Made by a program: the position numbers and the translations under genes | Notes under the pieces: model-generated | The model's database searches: none | The model's input: only the letters and a program-made list of their open reading frames with translations | Told to the model about the DNA's origin: nothing | In this document: positions 19,692-28,071 of the stretch, piece by piece | Position numbering within the stretch: the stretch's first letter is position 1 | Layout: every line of letters begins with the position of its first letter | DNA from: Bacteroidales bacterium | GTDB lineage: Bacteria; Bacteroidota; Bacteroidia; Bacteroidales; UBA10428 | DNA: 64,000 bases | Assembly (NCBI GenBank): GCA_016926235.1 | Contig: JAFGOZ010000059.1 | Coordinates: 1-64,000 of the forward strand | Direction: 5' to 3'

Positions 19692-20747
19692 ATGGTCGTA
19701 TTTATTGGTGTACTACTTGTACTGGCAGGCGGTTTTGCCTCAGGAAGTTTTTATCTTCCTTTTACTAAAGTTAAAAAATGGTCATGGGAAAGCTTTTGGC
19801 TATTCGGAGGGCTTTTTTCATGGCTAATTGTTCCTATTGTTGCAGCTCTAATTACTATTCCTCATTTGATGAGTGTTTATAAAGGTGTTGGCACAATGGA
19901 TATAATATATCCTATAATATGTGGATTTTTATGGGGGATAGGAGGTCTAACCTTTGGATTGTCAATGCGATACCTTGGAATGTCATTGGGAATGGCCATA
20001 GCACTTGGTTTGACAGCTGCTTTTGGTACATTAATTACGCCTTATTTACCCCTTTTGCCATTCTGGACTGGTGAGGAATTTAAGCCTGTATTTTCTTCTT
20101 CTGCGGGCATAATTACTTTTGTAGGAGTAATTGTGGGGCTTATCGGTATTGGAATTACCGGAAAAGCTGGAATGATGAAAGATAAAGGAACAAAAGAGGA
20201 AGATAAAAAAGAAGGTGTTAAGGAGTTTAACTTAAAGAAAGGATTAATTGTAGCTTTGGTTTCCGGTATTATGAATGCTTGTTTTGCTTTCGGTATTAAA
20301 TTTGGTGAACCAATCACAGCCCAGGCTCAACAGATGGGAGCCTCAAGTTTAAATGTGAATAATGCTACATATGTACTAATATTACTGGGAGGGCTATTAG
20401 TTAATGCCTTTTGGTGTATACGATTACTTATTAAAAATAAAACCTTTTCGGATTATGGTAATAAACAGACTCCATTAAGTAAAAACTATATTTTCTCGGC
20501 TATTGCAGGTACTATTTGGTACTTACAATTCTTTTTGTATGGAATGGGGGAAAGTAAGATGGGAGATTTTGGTTATGCAGGGTGGAGTATTCTTATGGGG
20601 TCATCCATTATTTTTAGTAATATCTGGGGACTTATAAATAAGGAATGGAAAGGTGCTAACAAAAAGACTATAATTGTATTGATAATAGGTTTGGCAGTAC
20701 TATTATTATCAACCGCTGTAATTGGCATAGGTGCATCTTACAAATAG
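19692..20747 (+). CDS. rhaT: L-rhamnose/proton symporter
   Basis: 351 residues with about ten hydrophobic membrane segments. The N-terminus (GVLLVLAGGFASGSFYLPF) and MRYLGMSLGMAIALGLTA are characteristic of RhaT, a member of the drug/metabolite transporter superfamily that imports rhamnose with protons. A charged cytoplasmic loop (about 162-182, KDKGTKEEDKKEGVKEF) divides two five-helix halves. It starts 32 bases after rhaA and is the last gene of the rha operon. A structured non-coding stretch and a terminator follow. Confidence 0.93.
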   Translation: MVVFIGVLLVLAGGFASGSFYLPFTKVKKWSWESFWLFGGLFSWLIVPIVAALITIPHLMSVYKGVGTMDIIYPIICGFLWGIGGLTFGLSMRYLGMSLGMAIALGLTAAFGTLITPYLPLLPFWTGEEFKPVFSSSAGIITFVGVIVGLIGIGITGKAGMMKDKGTKEEDKKEGVKEFNLKKGLIVALVSGIMNACFAFGIKFGEPITAQAQQMGASSLNVNNATYVLILLGGLLVNAFWCIRLLIKNKTFSDYGNKQTPLSKNYIFSAIAGTIWYLQFFLYGMGESKMGDFGYAGWSILMGSSIIFSNIWGLINKEWKGANKKTIIVLIIGLAVLLLSTAVIGIGASYK

Positions 20748-20797
20748 CTTAAATATAATTAGTTAACGTAAATTCGATATTTGAATAATTCTAAATA

Positions 20798-20975
20798 ATT
20801 GATTTTCAATAGCCCTTTCCTCTTAGTAGGGGCTATTGAAAATCAAATTCAAAAACCGAAATACTCTAAATTTTCCAGTTTAGATTAATTTATAAAATTT
20901 TGAGTATTTCTCAATTCTTAGAAATAAATTTACTCCCTCCTCCCAGGCAAAAACCAGAGGCTATTGAAAATCAAT
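20798..20975. repeat. Nested inverted-repeat element downstream of rhaT
   Basis: This occupies most of the 391-base gap between rhaT and the next gene. Arm 1 (ATTGATTTTCAATAGCC, 20798-20814) can pair with arm 2 (20830-20844, 15 perfect bases counting GATTTTCAATAGCCC) or with arm 3 (GGCTATTGAAAATCAAT, 20959-20975, 17 perfect bases). Between arms 2 and 3 is another inverted repeat: 20858-20874 and 20894-20910, 16 of 17 bases complementary, with GAAATACTC/GAGTATTTC ends. No open frame is visible. It resembles a small non-autonomous mobile element or a structured 3' RNA. Function unknown. Confidence 0.6.
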
Positions 20976-21019
20976 CGAATAAATATAACGCTATATCTAG
21001 TTTATTAATATTTTCTTAG

Positions 21020-21050
21020 AAAAGCTGTTCATTTGTGGCAGCTTTTTTCT
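21020..21050 (+). terminator. Rho-independent terminator of the rha operon
   Basis: AAAAGCTG (21020-21027) and CAGCTTTT (21039-21046) form an 8-base perfect stem with an 11-base loop, followed by a T-rich tail. It lies about 270 bases after rhaT, so the nested repeat element would be in the transcript. Confidence 0.85.
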
Positions 21051-21138
21051 TTAATTAAGAATGGTTCTATATAATAACAAAATGTTACCTGAATAGTCGG
21101 CATTTATTATATTTACTACATATTCATAACGATAATCA

Positions 21139-21834
21139 ATGATAAACTACGAAGCATTTTTTTCTGTTACTTATGGTCTATATATTGTTTCTTCGGGAAA
21201 TGAAAATAAAGGGAATGCTTTTATATCCAATGCTGCAACACAGGTTACCTCCGAACCACCACAATTTGCAGTATGTTGTAATAAAGATAATTACACTGCT
21301 GATATAATAAAATTAAGCAGAAACTTCGTATTATCTGTCTTACAGCAGTCAGCATCTCCTCTTGTAATAGGAAAATTTGGATATAAGTCAGGACGGGATA
21401 TCAATAAAATGGAAGGAACAAAAATTATTTATGGTGAAACGGGTGCACCGGTTATCCTGGATGATGTACTGGCCTATATTGAATGCAAATTGGTAAATGC
21501 GTTTGATGTTGGGACACACATCATTTTTATTGGCGAGGCTCTGAATGCAGAGATTCTTAGTGCCGAAGAACCATTAACCTATGCTTACTACAGGAAAGTG
21601 AAAAAAGGTTTTTCTCCTAAAAATGCCCCTACTTATATAGATAAAAGTAAGCTGGAAAAGTCTGCTAAACCTAGTTATGAAAAATACAGGTGCCCCGCCT
21701 GCGGGTATATTTATAATCCGGCAATTGGAGATGAAACTGCGCATATAAAGCCTGGAACGCTATTTAAAGATTTACCGGATTATTGGAAGTGCCCGGTTTG
21801 CGGTGTGGATAATCTTGATTTCGTAAAAGTTTAA
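21139..21834 (+). CDS. Flavin reductase-rubredoxin fusion (high-molecular-weight rubredoxin, Hrb-like)
   Basis: 231 residues in two domains. Residues 1-160 are a flavin-reductase-like FMN-binding split barrel (TYGLYIVSSG, GNAFISNAATQVTSEPPQFAV). Residues 180-231 are a rubredoxin with two Cys pairs, Cys185/Cys188 (CPACGY) and Cys218/Cys221 (CPVCG), which bind one iron. The same architecture is seen in the Hrb proteins of acetogenic clostridia, where it passes NAD(P)H electrons to flavodiiron proteins or rubrerythrin. The rubrerythrin gene 48 bases downstream supports that role here: electron supply for peroxide or oxygen reduction in the cytoplasm. The domain call is firm, the electron donor and acceptor are inferred. 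Confidence 0.88.
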   Translation: MINYEAFFSVTYGLYIVSSGNENKGNAFISNAATQVTSEPPQFAVCCNKDNYTADIIKLSRNFVLSVLQQSASPLVIGKFGYKSGRDINKMEGTKIIYGETGAPVILDDVLAYIECKLVNAFDVGTHIIFIGEALNAEILSAEEPLTYAYYRKVKKGFSPKNAPTYIDKSKLEKSAKPSYEKYRCPACGYIYNPAIGDETAHIKPGTLFKDLPDYWKCPVCGVDNLDFVKV

Positions 21835-21882
21835 TGCAAATTATAATTCATTAAATATCATTAACTTAATATACATAATAAA

Positions 21883-22458
21883 ATGGTGAATATAAAAGGA
21901 ACAAAGACTGAACAGAATTTATTGAAAGCTTTTGCAGGAGAATCACAGGCTCGTAACAGATATGAGTTTTATGCAAAGGTTGCAAAAAAGGAAGGTTACG
22001 AACAAATATCAGCAATTTTTCAAGAAACAGCTGATCAGGAAAAGGAACATGCAAAACGATTCTTTAAGTTTCTTGAAGGTGGTATGCCTGAGATAACTGC
22101 TTCATATCCGGCTGGAGTCATTGGCACCACCATTGAAAATTTAATAGCCGCTGCTGATGGTGAAAATGAAGAAAGGACAAAGTTATATCCAAAGTTTGCT
22201 GAAATAGCTAAAGCAGAAGGATTTACAGAGGTTTCTGTAGCATTTAAAATGATTGCTAAGGTAGAAGAAGAGCATGAAAAAAGGTATCGTAAACTTGCAA
22301 AAAATATTGAAGAGGATAAAGTTTTTGCAAGTGAGGCGAAAGTATTATGGAAATGCCGCAATTGTGGCTATGTCTATGAATCTGCCAAAGCTATGGAAAA
22401 CTGTCCGGCTTGCTTACATCCCAAATCTTTTATGCAATTAAAAGAAGACAATTATTAA
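21883..22458 (+). CDS. Rubrerythrin
   Basis: 191 residues. An N-terminal four-helix diiron domain carries the ligand motifs FAGESQARNRY (Glu20), ETADQEKEHAKRF (Glu50, Glu53, His56) and KVEEEHEKRY in the second half. A C-terminal rubredoxin-like domain (about 154-191) has the iron-binding pairs CRNCGY and CPAC. Rubrerythrins reduce hydrogen peroxide to water in anaerobes. It directly follows the Hrb-like gene, its likely electron donor, and a strong terminator closes the pair. Confidence 0.95.
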   Translation: MVNIKGTKTEQNLLKAFAGESQARNRYEFYAKVAKKEGYEQISAIFQETADQEKEHAKRFFKFLEGGMPEITASYPAGVIGTTIENLIAAADGENEERTKLYPKFAEIAKAEGFTEVSVAFKMIAKVEEEHEKRYRKLAKNIEEDKVFASEAKVLWKCRNCGYVYESAKAMENCPACLHPKSFMQLKEDNY

Positions 22459-22483
22459 AAAAAAATCATAAACCATGATATGG

Positions 22484-22515
22484 AAAAACTGCCTGTATGA
22501 AAGGGCGGTTTTTTT
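22484..22515 (+). terminator. Rho-independent terminator of the Hrb-rubrerythrin operon
   Basis: AAAAACTGCC (22484-22493) pairs with GGCGGTTTTT (22504-22513), ten pairs with one G-T wobble and a 10-base loop, followed by further T residues. Confidence 0.9.
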
Positions 22516-22705
22516 GTTTATTGCGGGATATTTTAATTATAAATTATCAATTTGTTCATTAAGACTGTAATCGATGATTATTTTATGCAATAGTTATTAA
22601 TCAATCTAAAAACAAGCAGGGAATATATTTTCTTTAATATTAGTTTGTCACACATGAAATTTATAACTTTATAAAAAGGCAAAGAGAAGAAAACATATTG
22701 GTAAT

Positions 22706-24310
22706 ATGGTTAAATTTTTATTTAATAAAATATCCCAGTTTTATATTCGAATGCGATATCAAAATCAGGAAATCCATTCTCAGAATATTAACAATGAATT
22801 GAATCGGGATATTTCTTTGAATAATATTAGGCGTACGCGCTATTTTCTTCCATTTGCTTTATTTTTTTTTGTATCTCAAATTGTAAATGATTTTATATTT
22901 CCAGATATATGGTCTTCTGAACAATTGTATTTTTTCAGAATTAATGATATAATAGCATTCATACTAACATTGATTCTTCTATTGTTTATTTTTTTAGGCA
23001 AAAATGATGATTCAATTAAAGCAAAGAGGCGAAATGATGTATTGGTACATATATATATTCTTTTAATACTAATATACTCTGCATCAATTTCCAGTGGAGA
23101 GCAATACGAATTTCATCATACTCCCACCTTCACAATTACTTCGCTAATAGTAGCTATACTGTATTTTGTGCCTGGTAATATTATGCTTATATATTTACTA
23201 ATCGGCTTACTTGTCTTGACTGTGAATCCATATCGGATTTTTGTTGATAATTCAGTAGTTGGTGTATATAACTCCGTTTCGTTTATTGTGGCTCCTATTG
23301 CACTAATTATATCACGTATGCTAATGTTTTCAAAGAAAGAAAGCTTTTTGGACAAGTATTATCTTGCTCAAGCAAAGGATGATTTAGAGCATCAGGTATT
23401 GGAACGAACGCAGGAACTTCATGATGCTAATGCTAATTTGCAGAACAGGATTATGGTTCAGTTGGAATATGAAAAGATACTGGAGAAAGCAAAACTTAAG
23501 GCGGAAGAATCTGACAGGCTTAAATCCGCATTCCTGGCTAATCTGTCTCATGAAATTCGTACCCCAATGAATGCGATTGTTGGGTTTACTGAACTATTGA
23601 TACGATCAGTGCCTGAAAATGAGAGAGCCTCAAAGTATAGCAATATTTTAAGAGGGAGATCACTCGATTTATTGAAAATAATGGATGATATTATTGTAAT
23701 CTCAAAAATTGAATCTGATCAATTGGAGATATTTCCTGAAAAAGTGAATGTTTCTGAGGTCTTTGATACAATATTAACACATGCAAAGCAAAAGTTAATT
23801 TCAGAAAAGAAAGATAACATTGAACTTGTCTGTAATTATGATTTGGATGAAGAACCACCAATCCTCACAGATAAATTAAAATTTGAGCAGGTACTTGAAA
23901 ATTTATTGGATAACGCAATTAAGTTTACCACTAACGGGAAAATAGAATTAGGATGTAAATTGAACAATAACGGGGAATTGCAATTTTACGTTTCTGATAC
24001 AGGTATTGGAATTTCCAGCGATACAGCTCCCATTGTCTTTGATAAATTCAGGCAAATTGAGCAGGGTCTGAATCGCAAATATGATGGGATGGGTTTAGGT
24101 CTGTCCATTTGTAAAGCATTTGTTGAAAAACAGGGTGGCCGCATATGGCTTAATTCATTGGAGGGAAAGGGTACTACGGTATCTTTTGTTTTAAATCAGG
24201 CAGATAGCTGCAACGATATTACTGAAGCCAATGGAAATAGTGAGGAGGAGTATGATTTATCAGGTTCTATTCGAATAAATGATGAAGATTTTAAAGAAAA
24301 ACCAGGTTAA
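22706..24310 (+). CDS. Membrane sensor histidine kinase
   Basis: 534 residues. About six hydrophobic segments (roughly residues 46-66, 80-98, 112-130, 143-158, 159-174 and 188-206) form an integral membrane sensor with little periplasmic sequence. A coiled coil (about 215-270) leads to HisKA (FLANLSHEIRTPMNAIVGF, phospho-acceptor His282) and an HATPase domain with N box (LENLLDNAIKF), G1 (DTGIGIS) and G2 (GMGLGLSICKAF). It ends in a 40-residue acidic tail and has no receiver domain, so a separate response regulator must be the partner. None is adjacent, so it is an orphan kinase. Its last four bases overlap the convergent mnmA gene. The signal is unknown. Confidence 0.9.
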   Translation: MVKFLFNKISQFYIRMRYQNQEIHSQNINNELNRDISLNNIRRTRYFLPFALFFFVSQIVNDFIFPDIWSSEQLYFFRINDIIAFILTLILLLFIFLGKNDDSIKAKRRNDVLVHIYILLILIYSASISSGEQYEFHHTPTFTITSLIVAILYFVPGNIMLIYLLIGLLVLTVNPYRIFVDNSVVGVYNSVSFIVAPIALIISRMLMFSKKESFLDKYYLAQAKDDLEHQVLERTQELHDANANLQNRIMVQLEYEKILEKAKLKAEESDRLKSAFLANLSHEIRTPMNAIVGFTELLIRSVPENERASKYSNILRGRSLDLLKIMDDIIVISKIESDQLEIFPEKVNVSEVFDTILTHAKQKLISEKKDNIELVCNYDLDEEPPILTDKLKFEQVLENLLDNAIKFTTNGKIELGCKLNNNGELQFYVSDTGIGISSDTAPIVFDKFRQIEQGLNRKYDGMGLGLSICKAFVEKQGGRIWLNSLEGKGTTVSFVLNQADSCNDITEANGNSEEEYDLSGSIRINDEDFKEKPG

Positions 24311-25506
24311 TCATTAATAACTCCGGAGCCTAGCATTTCATCATCCAAATACCAGGCTGCAAATTGACCAGCTGTAATCCCCCTTTGTGGGTTATCGAAA
24401 ATAAGATACATTCCTTTATTTGTCATAAAGGCTTTGCCCTTTTGGAGTGGTTGCCTGTATCTAATACGTATTAAATATCTTTTTGATGAACCTGGTAAAA
24501 GTTTTAGGTCAGGTCGTATCCAATGGATTTCGTCTTCTTTAATGAATAAAGCTCTGCGATATAACCCAGGATGTTCATCTCCCTGTCCTGTATAAATTAT
24601 ATTTTTTTGGATGTCGGTTGCAATTACAAAAAGAGGTTTTTCTTTTCCTCCTACATTTAATCCTTTACGCTGTCCAATAGTAAAAAAGTGAGCTCCGTTA
24701 TGTTGTCCAACTATTATACCATCCTGTGGTGTATAATGAATGGGTTGTGAAAGAAATTCAAGTTGATCTTCACCAGGATCTGATGAAACAGGAACTTCGC
24801 AATATCTATTATAAAGAGAATTATTAAAATGGATTTCAATGATGTTTCCCTTTTTGGCAGTTAGTTTTTGTTGCAAAAACTCGGGAAGATTTATTTTTCC
24901 GACAAAACATATACCCTGAGAATCTTTTTTATCAGCGGTAGGTAATCCTGCCTTTGCAGCTATATTGCGCACCTCCGCCTTATGTAAATGTCCAATCGGA
25001 AATAATGCCATAGATATTTGTTCCTGACTTAGCTGACATAAAAAGTAACTTTGTTCTTTTGATGGATCGCTTCCAGCTAACAACCTGTACGCTTCTTTAC
25101 CATTAATTTCGATTGTCTCTTTTCTGCAATAATGCCCTGTGGCAATATATTGGGCACCCAACTCCTTAGCTTTATTAATAAACAGGTCGAACTTCACTTC
25201 ACGGTTGCAGAGTATATCGGGATTGGGAGTGCGGCCGCGTTCATATTCATTGAACATATAGTCTACTACGCGTTGACGATATTGCTCGCTAAAATCAACA
25301 GTATGAAAAGGGATATTTATTTTTTTTGCAACCAGCTCTGCAAATATCAGATCATCTTTCCAGGGGCAATCACCAGAGAGAGTTCCTGTCTTATCATGCC
25401 AGTTTATCATGTAAAGACCGATAACATCATAGCCATCTTCTTTTAGTAAATAAGCAGCAACGCTTGAATCAACCCCACCTGAAAGACCCACAACAACACG
25501 TTCCAT
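24307..25506 (-). CDS. mnmA: tRNA-specific 2-thiouridylase
   Basis: 399 residues. The ATP-pyrophosphatase loop VGLSGGVDSSVAA is at the N-terminus. The catalytic cysteines lie in NPDILCNREVKF and SQGICFVGK, and GRTPNPD and ATGHYCRK are family signatures. It adenylates U34 of the tRNAs for Lys, Glu and Gln and replaces its 2-oxygen with sulfur. The region after about residue 200 forms the central and C-terminal beta domains (HNGAHFFTIGQRKGLNVGG). The length is slightly above the usual 360-380. It is downstream of truA, 126 bases away, but has its own candidate promoter. Confidence 0.95.
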   Translation of the reverse strand: MERVVVGLSGGVDSSVAAYLLKEDGYDVIGLYMINWHDKTGTLSGDCPWKDDLIFAELVAKKINIPFHTVDFSEQYRQRVVDYMFNEYERGRTPNPDILCNREVKFDLFINKAKELGAQYIATGHYCRKETIEINGKEAYRLLAGSDPSKEQSYFLCQLSQEQISMALFPIGHLHKAEVRNIAAKAGLPTADKKDSQGICFVGKINLPEFLQQKLTAKKGNIIEIHFNNSLYNRYCEVPVSSDPGEDQLEFLSQPIHYTPQDGIIVGQHNGAHFFTIGQRKGLNVGGKEKPLFVIATDIQKNIIYTGQGDEHPGLYRRALFIKEDEIHWIRPDLKLLPGSSKRYLIRIRYRQPLQKGKAFMTNKGMYLIFDNPQRGITAGQFAAWYLDDEMLGSGVIND

Positions 25507-25537
25507 GTAATTGAATTAAGAGTAAATGTTTTCGATG

Positions 25538-25545
25538 CAAAAATA
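25538..25545 (-). promoter_or_regulatory. Candidate -7 element (TATTTTTG) for mnmA
   Basis: A perfect TAnnTTTG match on the minus strand 32 bases before the mnmA start codon, in the 126-base gap after truA. A proper -33 TTTG is not evident. Confidence 0.4.
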
Positions 25546-25632
25546 CAATTTTATTGTTAAAAACACTTTTGATGAATTATTACTTGAAATTAAGATGATG
25601 ATGTTAATGTATTGAATTGTAATTAGTTGATG

Positions 25633-26388
25633 TTAAAGGTAAATAGATTGAGGATAAGTTATTTCAGTTAGATGTAATCCTTGTGCAGGAACTGAGTATC
25701 CGGCCTTTGAACGGTCTTTACTTTGGATTATCTTGTGTATTTCATCTACGTCCATTTTCTTTAGACCTACTTCAAGTATTGTACCAATTATTGCCCTTAC
25801 CATATTTCGCAAGAATCTATCAGCTGTAATAGAAAATACCAGCATATCTTCAAGCATATTCCACTGGGCATTCATAATCCGGCAGTTGTTCGTTTTTGTA
25901 TCCGTATTACTTTTACTAAAACATGAAAAATCGGTATATTCAAAAAGGATTTTTGTGGCAACCTGCATTTTCTTTATATCCAGTGGTAAATAGAGAGGAT
26001 ATGAAAACGCAATAGAGAAAGGGTTTTTTTTGCGTGTAATGTAATATTCATAAGTCCGGGATATAGCATCATATCTGCAATTTGCATCAGGTTTTACTTT
26101 TTTAATGTTATATAGGGCAATATCTTTAGGTAATATACTGTTGAGTTTATATAAAAACTTATCATTATCCATTAAATCCTCATTTTCACTATCAAAATGT
26201 GCAACAAAAAAGCGCGCATGAACACCGGTATCAGTTCTTCCTGCCCCGGTGGCAGAAATAGTTTCATTAAGTAATACAGACATAGCTTTGTTTAGAGTTT
26301 CCTGCACGGTTATGGCATTTGGTTGTATTTGCCATCCATGATAATTTGTCCCTAAGTAAGACATTTCTATGAAATATCTGTTTGCCAA
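25633..26388 (-). CDS. truA: tRNA pseudouridine synthase A
   Basis: 251 residues, the normal length for TruA. The catalytic motif GAGRTDTGVHA holds the nucleophilic Asp53. YLGTNYHGWQIQPN at the N-terminus and RFLRNMVRAIIGTILEVG near the C-terminus are family signatures. It isomerises uridines 38-40 in the tRNA anticodon stem-loop. It has the same orientation as mnmA, so the two form a small tRNA-modification group. Confidence 0.95.
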   Translation of the reverse strand: MANRYFIEMSYLGTNYHGWQIQPNAITVQETLNKAMSVLLNETISATGAGRTDTGVHARFFVAHFDSENEDLMDNDKFLYKLNSILPKDIALYNIKKVKPDANCRYDAISRTYEYYITRKKNPFSIAFSYPLYLPLDIKKMQVATKILFEYTDFSCFSKSNTDTKTNNCRIMNAQWNMLEDMLVFSITADRFLRNMVRAIIGTILEVGLKKMDVDEIHKIIQSKDRSKAGYSVPAQGLHLTEITYPQSIYL

Positions 26389-26407
26389 AATCTTTGCCTT
26401 TTAATCA

Positions 26408-26415
26408 AATTTAAG
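26408..26415 (-). promoter_or_regulatory. Candidate -7 element (TAAATTTG) for truA
   Basis: The minus strand carries a perfect TAnnTTTG 20 bases before the truA start. No well-spaced -33 box is seen. Confidence 0.4.
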
Positions 26416-26644
26416 AAATCTCGCGGCAAAATGCTACGATTTAAAAAAATATGTTCTAATTTTCATATGGATAAAAGTATATAATGTTAAAATTCTTTAT
26501 ACACAAGGGAAGGTTAACATTTTTTAACAGCCATTGTGTTTTAGAAGTTACCTGAGGATATTAATTTTGGATTCAAATTAAAGAATTTTGAAAATTTATT
26601 TTGAAATTTGATATTGTAGTTTTAACAATTAAAAACATAATAAA

Positions 26645-27640
26645 ATGAGTGAGACAGTTAACGTTAAAGAGTTGAATGAGAAAATACAAAATGAAAGCTC
26701 TTTTGTTGATGTAGTAACCATGGAGGTCCGGAAAGTTATTGTGGGCCAGAAGCATTTGTTGGATAGCATGCTTATTGGCTTATTGTCAAATGGTCACATT
26801 TTACTGGAAGGTGTTCCTGGACTGGCCAAAACACTTGCTATTAATACATTAGCGCAAACAATTGATGCAAAGTTTAATAGGATCCAGTTTACCCCGGATC
26901 TTTTACCTGCAGACCTTTTAGGTACTATGATCTATAGTCAGAAGAAAGAAGAATTTCTGGTAAAAAAAGGTCCGATTTTTGCAAATTTTATTTTAGCAGA
27001 CGAGATAAATCGTTCACCAGCTAAAGTTCAAAGTGCATTATTGGAGGCTATGCAGGAAAGACAAGTGACTATTGGTAGCGAAACATATAAGCTTGATGAG
27101 CCTTTTCTGGTGTTGGCAACACAAAACCCAATAGAACAGGAAGGTACATACCCTTTACCTGAAGCCCAGGTGGACAGATTTATGCTTAAAGTTGTAGTCA
27201 ACTATCCGGAGGTTGATGAAGAAAAGCTTATTATGAGACAAAATATAGCTAAGGAATTTCCATCAGCAAGCACAATAGTTAAACCTGATGATATTATTAA
27301 AGCAAGAGGGGTTGTGAAAGAGGTATATATGGATGAAAAAATTGAAAAATATATTCTTGATATTGTATTTGCCACAAGATATCCGGATCAATTCAATCTT
27401 CCTAAGTTCAATAGTATGATACACTATGGTGGATCGCCACGCGCAAGTATTAACCTGGCAATGGCGTCGAAAGCTTTTGCTTTTATTAAGCGCAGAGGAT
27501 ATGTTATCCCTGAAGATGTAAGGGCTGTATGTCATGATGTATTGCGGCACAGGATCGGATTAACATATGAAGCTGAAGCTGAAAATATAACTTCCGATAA
27601 TATAATATCTGAGATTCTAAATACTGTAGAAGTACCTTAA
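26645..27640 (+). CDS. MoxR-family AAA+ ATPase
   Basis: 331 residues. The Walker A loop is GVPGLAKT, Walker B is FILADEINRSPAKVQ, and sensor 1 is ATQNPIEQEGTYPLPEAQ, followed by DRFML and a C-terminal lid with GGSPRASINLAMASKAFA. These define the MoxR subfamily. It is the first gene of a nine-gene bat operon. MoxR ATPases act as chaperones that insert cofactors or mature complexes together with von Willebrand A (VWA) proteins, here DUF58, BatA and BatB. It is cytoplasmic. Confidence 0.93.
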   Translation: MSETVNVKELNEKIQNESSFVDVVTMEVRKVIVGQKHLLDSMLIGLLSNGHILLEGVPGLAKTLAINTLAQTIDAKFNRIQFTPDLLPADLLGTMIYSQKKEEFLVKKGPIFANFILADEINRSPAKVQSALLEAMQERQVTIGSETYKLDEPFLVLATQNPIEQEGTYPLPEAQVDRFMLKVVVNYPEVDEEKLIMRQNIAKEFPSASTIVKPDDIIKARGVVKEVYMDEKIEKYILDIVFATRYPDQFNLPKFNSMIHYGGSPRASINLAMASKAFAFIKRRGYVIPEDVRAVCHDVLRHRIGLTYEAEAENITSDNIISEILNTVEVP

Positions 27641-27658
27641 TCAGGTAAAATTTAAATT

Positions 27659-28066
27659 ATGAAAAATATGCTGGTCACTTTATTCCTGACTTTTAGTTTA
27701 GCAGGAGTTAGTAGTTCACAACATTTAATAGGATTGCACAAGGACGATATAATAGTCCTTATGAAAGAGAATCAGCCTGACTTTAAAATGGATAATTCTA
27801 CAGTTAATAAATTATATAAATATTTAAAATTTGTAGATAACATTAATGAGCAGACTTTACTCATATTTTTGGATGAAAATGACCGGTGTACTTTTTCAAA
27901 GCTTATGAGTGATTATTCAAACCTGGATGATGCTTTAAATGATTTGAATAAGAATTATAAAACAGTAAAAGTGAATGAATGGATTTATTCGATAGATGGT
28001 GTTAATTACTCTGTTACACTTGCCGAAGAAGAATGGTTTTTTACAATTTTGGTTAAAAAGTACTAA
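27659..28066 (+). CDS. Small secreted protein of the bat operon, unknown function
   Basis: 135 residues with a signal peptide (MKNMLVTLFLTFSLAGVSSS, cleavage about residue 20). The mature part, about 115 residues, starts HLIGLHKDDIIVLMKE and contains a beta-like segment YSIDGVNYSVTLAEEEWFFTILV. I do not recognise a family. The gene sits between moxR (18 bases) and the DUF58 gene (5 bases) and is clearly part of the operon, where core bat clusters usually have no gene. A periplasmic partner of the Bat complex is a guess from position only. Confidence 0.8.
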   Translation: MKNMLVTLFLTFSLAGVSSSQHLIGLHKDDIIVLMKENQPDFKMDNSTVNKLYKYLKFVDNINEQTLLIFLDENDRCTFSKLMSDYSNLDDALNDLNKNYKTVKVNEWIYSIDGVNYSVTLAEEEWFFTILVKKY

Positions 28067-28071
28067 GTAAA

